DNA of 7,362 bases, taken from NCBI GenBank assembly GCA_955652545.1, contig CATPCA010000297.1, positions 1 to 7,362 of the forward strand, in the 5' to 3' direction. The position numbers and the translations under genes are program-made. Source of the DNA: Candidatus Dormiibacterota bacterium. GTDB lineage: Bacteria; Chloroflexota; Dormibacteria; UBA8260. This document shows positions 1 through 4,686 of this stretch, in pieces (position 1 is the first letter of the stretch; each line of letters starts with the position of its first letter). The notes under the pieces are model-generated. The model had not been told where the DNA came from and did not search any database. It saw only the letters and a list, made by a program, of their open reading frames with translations.

Positions 1-16
1 CATACAGTCCCGCCTC

Positions 17-610
17 ATGGAGCGCCAGCTCTCCGCGCGTCGGGCGACGCCGACGGACCTCGAGTCCGTCACCAGCATCATCACGCTGGCGTTCGCGAAC
101 GATCCGCTGTGGAGCCGTGCGCTGCACCCGCTGGGCACCGAGCGGCGGCGCGTGTTCTGGCGTCTCTCCGTCGAGGGGGCGCTGCGGTATCCGTGGACGT
201 GGGTGCTGGACGGCGGCGGAGCGACGTCGCTGTGGATTCCACCAGGCGGGACGGAGATGTCGCCCGAGCAGGAGAAACGCATGTCCGAGCTGGCGGCCGG
301 GCTCGGTCCCGAGGAAGACAGCTTCCGCGAACTGCTCAGGCGCTTCGACACCGCTCACCCGCGAGGCGAGCCGCACTATTACCTGTCGCTCCTCGGCACC
401 CACCCCGATCACCGCGGTCAGGGGCTTGGCATGTGGCTCCTCGCCCACGACCTCGCCGTGATCGACGACGAGCACTGCGCGGCGTACCTCGAATCATCGA
501 ACCCGGCGAACAACCGCCGCTACGCGAGCGTCGGCTTCGAGTCGTTCGGCGGGTTCTCGTACCCAAGCAACGGTCCTGTCGTGACTACGATGTGGCGCTC
601 AGCACGTTAG
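17..610 (+). CDS. GNAT-family N-acetyltransferase
   Basis: Cytosolic acetyltransferase of the GNAT fold, predicted to move an acetyl group from acetyl-CoA to an amine; the substrate cannot be told from sequence. The 197-residue length suits a single-domain GNAT. Acetyl-CoA-binding motif A is clear at residues 121-141, with the pyrophosphate loop RGQGLG at 133-138 following a typical 'THPDHRG' lead-in. Motif B follows at about 157-175 (YLESSNPANNRRYASVGFE), the usual strand plus Asn-rich helix. The N-terminal part (residues 6-60) matches the 'xRxATPxDLxxV' opening and the variable substrate lobe. No Shine-Dalgarno sequence is visible in the 16 bases before the ATG. A TACAGT hexamer at 3-8 could serve a short-leader transcript, but the window edge prevents checking for an earlier start. 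It converges with the next gene on the opposite strand. The family call is secure; the start is only probable. Confidence 0.93.
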   Translation: MERQLSARRATPTDLESVTSIITLAFANDPLWSRALHPLGTERRRVFWRLSVEGALRYPWTWVLDGGGATSLWIPPGGTEMSPEQEKRMSELAAGLGPEEDSFRELLRRFDTAHPRGEPHYYLSLLGTHPDHRGQGLGMWLLAHDLAVIDDEHCAAYLESSNPANNRRYASVGFESFGGFSYPSNGPVVTTMWRSAR

Positions 611-725
611 CGACGTTCACTCAACCACTGGCTGCGGGCTTCGCACGAAGTCTGCTGGATCTGCGACGCGCTGCCGGCCTGGCCGCCCAATTGGAGCGGT
701 ACCGGGCAAGGGCGTAGAGGGTCGG

Positions 726-1259
726 TCATCGCTCAGCCGGAACCGGCTTCCTGGCGAACTGCTGATCGACCTCGGACCGGAAGGGCTCGTCGAATGAGAT
801 TCGCGACTCCGACCAGAAGCGGGCTAGGCCGGGCTTCGTATCGATCCAGGCTCTGAGGGTGTTATCGACGCCGACCCACAGCTCTTTCGGAATCGAACCA
901 TCCGGGTACTGGTAGTAGCAGTACTCCCAGCCGTTGAATTGCATGAAGCTGTAGGCGCTGAATCTCAGCCAGTCGGTCTCGCTCAGCGCTTCGGGGTTCG
1001 CGTAGCCGGAGTTGACAATCTCCGACAATCCCACGTCCTCGATGAGCAACTCCCAGGGCCGCTGCAGGAGCGCCAGCGCGTTGTAGTGCGCCTGGCTGCG
1101 CAGGACCTTGGTGTTGTCGCGCATCTGCAGCCGCTGCAGCCGGAGCTGCCGGTAGATCGCGATGAACGTTACAGCGAGCACGAGCCCGCTCACCGCTGCC
1201 CAGAACCACTCCGAACCCGCCCCGACAAAGGTCACTCCGTCGGTATTGATGAACTTCAC
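726..1259 (-). CDS. Small membrane-anchored protein of unknown function
   Basis: I do not recognise a function. The 177-residue product has one strongly hydrophobic segment at about residues 18-37, followed at once by a basic, Gln/Arg/Leu-rich stretch (about 34-55) that looks like a short cytoplasmic coiled coil. This suggests an N-out, C-in single-pass protein with a soluble domain inside the cell. The soluble part (56-170) is helical and rich in Trp and Tyr, with the segment FMQFNGWEYCYYQ at 105-117. The architecture resembles small bacterial DUF families of the DUF4760/DUF6082 type, but that is only an impression of layout. The GTG at 1259 is chosen because the hydrophobic segment begins soon after it and an AGGGAG lies 9 nt upstream (complement of 1269-1274). 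It stands alone, tail-to-tail with the GNAT gene. Confidence 0.75.
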   Translation of the reverse strand: MKFINTDGVTFVGAGSEWFWAAVSGLVLAVTFIAIYRQLRLQRLQMRDNTKVLRSQAHYNALALLQRPWELLIEDVGLSEIVNSGYANPEALSETDWLRFSAYSFMQFNGWEYCYYQYPDGSIPKELWVGVDNTLRAWIDTKPGLARFWSESRISFDEPFRSEVDQQFARKPVPAER

Positions 1260-1393
1260 CTCTGACTACTCCCTGCCGCTGCCGCGTTGGACGGATCGTC
1301 GCGGCGCCAGCGGGCGGACACAAGGGGTGGGAACCCGCAAATAGCTTGGCGCTGCGGCCAGCGTGACAGGCAGGTGGTGACCCACGAGCACAG

Positions 1394-1501
1394 ATGGCGT
1401 ACCTGGTCGACTGGACCCGTGTCGGCAACCGAAGCGAACGGCAGGCGCGGGGCGCGCTGCTCACCGACGAATCTCCGACCGCCTCGGCGAAGAAGGAGTA
1501 G
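1394..1501 (+). CDS. Possible 35-residue small ORF or gene tail
   Basis: ATG-to-TAG frame encoding 35 residues that starts MAYLVDWTRVGNRSER and ends in the charged tail ASAKKE. The composition is balanced and most third positions are G or C, unlike the Arg/Pro-rich noise in neighbouring frames, so it may be a real small protein or the end of a decayed gene. The same frame opens only after a TGA at 1364-1366, so at most nine more codons could precede the ATG. No well-placed ribosome-binding site is present; the nearest purine-rich tract (AGGTGG, 1372-1377) lies about 16 nt upstream. No family is recognised. Low confidence. Confidence 0.22.
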   Translation: MAYLVDWTRVGNRSERQARGALLTDESPTASAKKE

Positions 1502-1567
1502 CTGGCAGGATGATTCATCGGTCCCGGGACCACGCAGCACCCGCCCTCTCCTGAATCGCTATTCGCG

Positions 1568-1759
1568 ACTTATCGGCTGTCCGAGCGCTGTGGGAGCATT
1601 TGATCGCAGTGTGCCAGCGTCCGAGGCCGCCCCAGTCGCAATTCAGATTATGCGCGCGCACAATGGCTGGGGAGAGAGGATTCGAACCTCGAATCCCAGC
1701 CTGAGCGCTGTAGCGGCGAGAGTGGGAGGCCGAGCGTCGGGGCGTCACTTATCGGCTGT
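1568..1759. repeat. 13-bp direct repeat flanking the tRNA remnant
   Basis: The sequence ACTTATCGGCTGT occurs exactly at 1568-1580 and again at 1747-1759, 179 bp apart in the same orientation. The right copy is the last 11 bases of coding sequence plus part of the stop codon of the CGNR gene (its C-terminal 'TADK'). The left copy lies in non-coding DNA and would encode the same four residues on the minus strand. The tRNA 3' remnant sits between the copies. The pair could come from a local duplication or from ends left by an insertion or deletion event. Confidence 0.45.
1664..1691 (-). pseudogene. tRNA 3'-end remnant (T-arm, acceptor strand, CCA), Gln-like
   Basis: Read on the minus strand, the segment gives a T-arm (CGAGG, loop TTCGAAT, CCTCT; 4 of 5 pairs). 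It continues with a seven-base acceptor strand CTCCCCA, a G discriminator and an encoded CCA at 1666-1664. The 'CCCCA-G-CCA' end is what bacterial tRNA-Gln usually carries, so Gln is my best guess. The matching 5' acceptor TGGGGAG is absent where it should be (about 1735-1755), and I could not fold a canonical anticodon arm with a 7-nt loop upstream of the T-arm. It is therefore only the 3' end of a tRNA, the portion that tRNA-targeting integrases commonly duplicate or leave behind. Translations across it give the 'RIRTSNPSLS' and 'GSNPLSP' strings often seen in spurious ORFs over tRNA genes. Confidence 0.6.
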
Positions 1760-2398
1760 ACGTTCCGGCGATGCAGATGCTCTCGGCGGGCGGAACGCAG
1801 CGTGGTCCCTATCCCGCAGGGGTGCGCGCGCCGCGGCCCGTCGGCGGGCCGACTTAGCGTCCTGGCCGCAGTCGCGCATTGAACACCAGCGGCGGTTGCC
1901 GCGCTTGGTCGTGTCAAGGTAGAACCAGCCGCAGCCGGCGCCGGCGCATTGGCCGATGCGTGCGACTGAAGGGCTGGCGAGCAGATCGCTTGCCGCGGTA
2001 GCGATGGTGTGGCGCACGGTCGCGAGCGCGCTTGGGTTCCACCGCCAGCACAGCGTGCCATCATCCTTCTGCACGAGCATGCCGGCGACGTGAGCGGCGG
2101 CTACCTCGCGCGCGAGCGCCCGCAGGTCGGCGGTGGACGCGGGGCGGCCGGCAACCCGGGCGTCGAGCAGCGCGGTGAGGCGCTGGCGCAGCTCCAACGC
2201 GGCGGTGAACTCGGACCTCCCGCCACGGCCGCGCCCGGCGTTTCCGGTGAGCAGCCCCGCTTGCTCGCCCCACGCGATGAGGTCGCTCGGGCCGCGAAGC
2301 ACGTCGCTGTGGTGCGGCCCGAGGCGGTCCTCGACGGTGTTGACGAAGTCAAGCGCTGGATGGCCGCCGACCATCTCCAAATCGGTGATCGGATCCAC
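1745..2398 (-). CDS. CGNR zinc-finger (ABATE-domain) transcriptional regulator
   Basis: Predicted stress- or ligand-responsive DNA-binding regulator. From the GTG at 2398 it is 217 residues, normal for the family. The N-terminal ABATE-type domain opens with the signature GGHPALDFVNTVEDR (11-25) and runs to about 140. The C-terminal zinc finger carries Cys151, Cys156, Cys172 and Cys177 in the pattern C-x4-C-GWFYLDxT...RRWCSMRDC. The family-naming 'CGNR' tetrapeptide reads CGQD here (177-180), followed by the usual basic AKSARRR. A basic, disordered-looking tail closes the protein. The frame is open further upstream, but that part translates as low-complexity sequence through the exporter gene. 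GTG 2398 is chosen because it lies 6 nt after a -10 hexamer, consistent with a leaderless mRNA. ATG 2374 is the alternative start. It is divergent from the exporter, with 75 bp between the two starts, and probably autoregulated through the shared dyad. Confidence 0.88.
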   Translation of the reverse strand: MDPITDLEMVGGHPALDFVNTVEDRLGPHHSDVLRGPSDLIAWGEQAGLLTGNAGRGRGGRSEFTAALELRQRLTALLDARVAGRPASTADLRALAREVAAAHVAGMLVQKDDGTLCWRWNPSALATVRHTIATAASDLLASPSVARIGQCAGAGCGWFYLDTTKRGNRRWCSMRDCGQDAKSARRRAAARAPLRDRDHAAFRPPRASASPERTADK

Positions 2399-2404
2399 GC
2401 CCAC

Positions 2405-2413
2405 AGTGTACCA
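2405..2413 (-). promoter_or_regulatory. Extended -10 promoter of the CGNR gene
   Basis: On the minus strand the left arm of the dyad reads TGG-TACACT, an extended -10 (TGn plus hexamer, 4 of 6 matches to TATAAT) with the hexamer at 2410-2405. Six nucleotides later is the GTG at 2398, where a transcription start would be expected, so the mRNA is probably leaderless. No good -35 hexamer is seen, which the TG extension can compensate for. Confidence 0.5.
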
Positions 2414-2429
2414 GCAAAGCGTCGTTTGC

Positions 2430-2438
2430 TGGTACACT
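2430..2438 (+). promoter_or_regulatory. Extended -10 promoter of the EamA exporter gene
   Basis: Mirror image of the regulator's promoter: TGG-TACACT with the hexamer at 2433-2438 in the right arm of the dyad. Transcription would be expected to begin near 2445, 29 nt before the ATG at 2474. No good -35 hexamer is visible at 16-18 nt spacing. The promoter is fully covered by the predicted operator. Confidence 0.5.
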
Positions 2439-2444
2439 GCACTG

Positions 2445-2474
2445 GTGAACCGTGCTTTGCCGGAGCCAAACTGA
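2445..2474 (+). CDS. Possible leaderless 9-codon upstream ORF
   Basis: The GTG at 2445 lies exactly 6 nt after the predicted -10 and opens a nine-codon frame (VNRALPEPN) ending in TGA at 2472-2474. That stop overlaps the exporter's ATG by one base (TGATG). The geometry would allow leaderless translation followed by reinitiation at the exporter. It may equally be a by-product of dyad symmetry, because the mirror-image position carries the real GTG of the CGNR gene. There is no direct evidence of translation. Confidence 0.2.
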   Translation: MNRALPEPN

Positions 2475-3424
2475 TGACCGCCATCCTGCTCGCGCTGACT
2501 GCCAGCGCCGCCTGGGGCACCTCCGACTTCCTCGGCGGCGTCGCGGCGCGCGACGCGAAGCTCCCGCTCGTGCTCGCCGGATCGCAACTGGCCGGCTTAC
2601 TCGCCTTCGCCCCTGTCCTGCTGCACCGCAGTACGGCCATGCCGCGTGACGGTCGCCTCCTGCTCGGCCTCGCGGCTGGCGTCGTCGCGGTAGGGGAGCT
2701 GGGGCTGATCTACTTTGCGCTGCGCTGCGGGCCGGCAATCGTGATGGCTCCGATCGCTGCGCTCAGCGCGATCCTGCCCGTCCTCGTCGGAATCGCCGGT
2801 GGGGATCACGTGGACGTACTGATCGTGGTCGGTCTCGTCTGCGCACTGGGCGGCGCCGTTGCCGCTTCGTGGACGCGGGGAGAAAACCGACAGCCGCGCC
2901 GGCAGGCACTGTTGGGAGCGGCTGTGGCGACTGGCGCGGCGCTCGGCGCCGGCACCGTGCTCGCCCTGATCGGCGTCGCCAGCAAAGCCGACCCCTGGTG
3001 GGCGATCGCTGCGGTGCGCGCCGGTGGCGTCGTTACCGCTGTCGGAGTGCTCGCCACCGCGGTCATCGTCAGTGCCGCAAGGGCATGGCGCCCGTCACCC
3101 CCGGCGTCCGCCGACGACGAAGTGCCGGTGCGGCCGTCTCGTGGCGGCTTCAGACCCTGGACAGCCGCGGGACTGTCGGTGTCACGCGGCACCGCGCTGA
3201 TCATCGCGGCGATCGGATTGAGTGACATTGCCGCCGATACTGCCTTCGCGAACGCCACCCACGGCGGCGCGCTCAGCGTCGTCTCCGTGCTCGCCTCGCT
3301 CTACCCGGTCACGACGATCGCGCTCGGCGCGATCGCCCTCCGCCAGCGCCCCGCTCACGTCCAGCTCGGCGGTGCCGCGCTCGCCTGCCTCGGCGCCGCG
3401 GTATTGGCGGCGACGACGGCATAG
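2474..3424 (+). CDS. EamA-family (DMT superfamily) exporter
   Basis: Inner-membrane carrier of the drug/metabolite transporter superfamily, predicted to export a small metabolite or drug by proton exchange; the substrate is unknown. The product has 316 residues and about ten hydrophobic segments in two tandem EamA repeats. Repeat one (residues 2-132) opens with ALTASAAWGTSDFLGG, typical of the family. A polar loop follows at 133-145. Repeat two begins near 146 and ends in the family-like segment GALSVVSVLASLYPVT (265-280), with a last helix at about 295-314. A longer polar loop at 203-228 interrupts the second half. The ATG at 2474 begins exactly at the first hydrophobic segment and has CGGAG (2461-2465) 8 nt upstream. 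The open frame extends back to 2009, but that part is antisense to the CGNR gene and is not real. Probably controlled by the divergent CGNR regulator. Confidence 0.92.
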   Translation: MTAILLALTASAAWGTSDFLGGVAARDAKLPLVLAGSQLAGLLAFAPVLLHRSTAMPRDGRLLLGLAAGVVAVGELGLIYFALRCGPAIVMAPIAALSAILPVLVGIAGGDHVDVLIVVGLVCALGGAVAASWTRGENRQPRRQALLGAAVATGAALGAGTVLALIGVASKADPWWAIAAVRAGGVVTAVGVLATAVIVSAARAWRPSPPASADDEVPVRPSRGGFRPWTAAGLSVSRGTALIIAAIGLSDIAADTAFANATHGGALSVVSVLASLYPVTTIALGAIALRQRPAHVQLGGAALACLGAAVLAATTA

Positions 3425-3846
3425 GCAGCGCGCGCATACCCGGGAACGAGATTGTCTTGTCGCGCCATCTGGGAGTCCCTGAGGCCCGGAGCGCTACTGG
3501 AAACGAGATCGCACCCGGTTCCCTCCTCGGAGGTCTCGGCAGCCGGCGTCGGGGGAAAGCTGGGATCGCGGTGTGGTCAGCTGCGCTGTCCCTTGGGCGA
3601 GCGGAAGGGGGAGCCTCGGGGCTGGCCTCACTCATTTTCTGTTTGTTGGCGCAGGTCAAGCGCCGAGGACCACGTCAACGTCGGTTCAAGAATGTCGATC
3701 AGGCAGCGAATTTGACCCACCCTGCACGCGGAGTGAGTTAGACGACTTTTCCTCGAGTGTCCTGCAACGTGACATTGGGTGGGAAGACTCCGGTATTTGG
3801 GACTACCAAATGTCGCGATCGTGTCTTGACGCACTACGAGCGGCCA
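3425..3846. other. Intergenic region without a convincing gene
   Basis: Lies between the ends of the exporter and the Crp-like gene, which converge here. Short open frames on both strands have no recognisable motif, no good start signal and mixed composition. The right half (about 3690-3830) is less GC-rich than the window. A 6-bp inverted repeat, ATTTGG-GACTA-CCAAAT (3795-3811), lies 36 bp past the Crp-like stop and could form a weak hairpin, but no T-run follows on either strand. A decayed gene cannot be ruled out. Confidence 0.55.
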
Positions 3847-4686
3847 TCAAAGAGTGGGGCGCGGCGCGCGGTTGCGCCGGTGGCCCAGCGCGTACTCGGT
3901 CGCGAAGGCGCGCAACCGGAGCGGGTCCACGACGTACTCGCCACGCGCGATGGTGACTGCACCAGCGTCACTCAGCTCGGCCAATGCGCGGTTGACATTC
4001 TCGCGCGTGGCCTCGACCATCCCGGCGAGCAGCCCCTGGCTGAGCGTTAGTTGCAAGCGTACGCGCGGACCCTCGGCGCCGCCGTGAGTGAGAGCCAATT
4101 CCAATAGTTTTGCTGCGACGCGATCCCGGATTTTCCGGTACGCGACATCGGCGACCAGCAACGCATACCGACGCAGCTCGGAAGCGAGGCCTTCGAGCAT
4201 CCGCGACATCGCCGGAGGGTGTGTAAACAAGAAGTCGACCAGTGCGTCGCGGGGAATGATCACGACTCGCGACGGCTCTATTGCGATGCAGTCGACGATG
4301 CGATCGCGCTCAACCGAAAACAGGCCCGGCTCGCCGAACACGCCACCCGACGAGACCACCTCGAAGATCGCCTCGGCGCCTGCGGCCGTGACCAGGCAAT
4401 CCTTGATCGCCCCTTTGACAATCACATACAGGGCGGTGGCCGGATCGCCGAGGGCGAACACACGTGCGCCCTTGGGGTAATCGCGAAGTGTGCACCTGGT
4501 GGCGAGCGGTTGGAGCTCGGCGGGGTTCAGATCGCGGAACAGGTACGCACCAAGCAGCAACCTGACGATGTCGTCGCGCTGGGAGGGGCCGGCCTGTGAT
4601 GCGCGGCACAGACGGGTGTCGGGACGCTCTCTAGCATCGGCCCGTTTCTCATGATGTGCTCCATCACCCGAGGGAGGACCCGTCAT
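3847..4686 (-). CDS. Crp/Fnr-family transcriptional regulator
   Basis: Effector-binding transcription factor with an N-terminal cyclic-nucleotide-binding beta-roll (about residues 46-160), a dimerisation helix (160-197) and a C-terminal winged helix (about 205-260). The phosphate-binding cassette reads GEPGLF (118-123), then Arg129 at the position of Crp Arg82. The next residue, Ser83 in Crp, is Ile130, so cAMP binding is uncertain. The recognition helix TRENVNRAL keeps Arg228, Glu229 and Arg233, equivalent to Crp Arg180, Glu181 and Arg185 that read TGTGA. The start is unclear. ATG 4686 (279 aa) overlaps the divergent oxidase start by 2 bp, and the first 21 codons have low G/C at third positions. 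Residues 22-43 look coding, but the only other standard start is TTG 4560 (237 aa, closer to family length). The longest form is given. Autoregulation is plausible because a Crp-type site lies at 4595-4610. Confidence 0.9.
   Translation of the reverse strand: MTGPPSGDGAHHEKRADARERPDTRLCRASQAGPSQRDDIVRLLLGAYLFRDLNPAELQPLATRCTLRDYPKGARVFALGDPATALYVIVKGAIKDCLVTAAGAEAIFEVVSSGGVFGEPGLFSVERDRIVDCIAIEPSRVVIIPRDALVDFLFTHPPAMSRMLEGLASELRRYALLVADVAYRKIRDRVAAKLLELALTHGGAEGPRVRLQLTLSQGLLAGMVEATRENVNRALAELSDAGAVTIARGEYVVDPLRLRAFATEYALGHRRNRAPRPTL
4595..4610. promoter_or_regulatory. Crp/Fnr-type binding site near the divergent junction
   Basis: TGTGA-TGCGCG-GCACA matches 9 of 10 conserved bases of the Crp consensus TGTGA-N6-TCACA. 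It lies 75 bp before the oxidase ATG and inside the extreme 5' part of the longest Crp-like reading frame, 35 bp upstream of the alternative TTG start at 4560. The neighbouring regulator keeps the three residues that contact TGTGA in Crp, so binding by that protein is a reasonable inference. One match this good is expected by chance in roughly one of five windows this long, so the position carries most of the weight. Confidence 0.5.
4671..4678 (+). promoter_or_regulatory. Strong ribosome-binding site of the FAD oxidase
   Basis: AGGGAGGA is an almost ideal Shine-Dalgarno sequence ending 6 nt before the ATG at 4685. It fixes the oxidase start firmly and shows that this stretch is the oxidase mRNA leader, which argues against the divergent regulator really starting at 4686. 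Confidence 0.8.

Larger units (their letters stand above)
1260..1744. other. Gene-poor stretch with tRNA remnant and short repeats
   Basis: About 485 bp between two leftward genes without a convincing full-length gene. Long open frames exist on both strands but read as Arg/Ser/Pro-rich low-quality translations, as expected for random open frames in GC-rich DNA. Supportable contents are a possible 35-codon ORF (1394-1501), a tRNA 3' remnant (1664-1691) and a 13-bp direct repeat (1568-1580 and 1747-1759). Together they suggest an old insertion or deletion scar. No terminator with a T-run was seen for either flanking gene. Confidence 0.6.
2404..2439. promoter_or_regulatory. Perfect 15-bp inverted repeat, predicted operator
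   Basis: CAGTGTACCAGCAAA (2404-2418) is followed by the 6-nt spacer GCGTCG and its exact reverse complement (2425-2439). It lies between the starts of the CGNR regulator and the EamA exporter. A perfect dyad this long in a 75-bp intergenic region is best explained as the binding site for a dimeric regulator, most simply the CGNR protein itself. Both predicted -10 hexamers are inside its arms, so a bound protein would block both promoters. An alternative is a hairpin, but neither predicted transcript would contain the full dyad. Confidence 0.8.

Noticed and set aside
611..717. A protein-like tail (ending AAQLERYRARA) after the GNAT gene
   Set aside because: It is the end of a frame that is a shadow of the GNAT gene upstream, with no start of its own; too little to call a gene.
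1664..1750. A complete tRNA-Gln gene on the minus strand
   Set aside because: No TGGGGAG 5' acceptor at the needed distance and no canonical anticodon stem with a 7-nt loop; only the 3' end is present.
1287..1922. A 211-codon plus-strand open frame across the tRNA remnant
   Set aside because: Arg/Ser-rich translation containing the 'GWGERIRTSN' string typical of frames read through tRNA genes; it also overlaps the CGNR 3' end in antisense.
2009..2473. N-terminal extension of the EamA reading frame (155 extra codons)
   Set aside because: It is antisense to the well-supported CGNR gene, has low-complexity Ala/Gly/Arg-rich translation, and crosses the dyad; the family begins at the ATG at 2474.
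2399..2587. Upstream extension of the CGNR reading frame to 2587
   Set aside because: It runs through the dyad and into the opposite strand of the exporter gene, and the conserved family start lies next to GTG 2398 or ATG 2374.
3452..3741. Overlapping plus-strand frames of 86-94 codons after the exporter
   Set aside because: No recognisable motif, no good ribosome-binding site, and biased composition; not called as genes.
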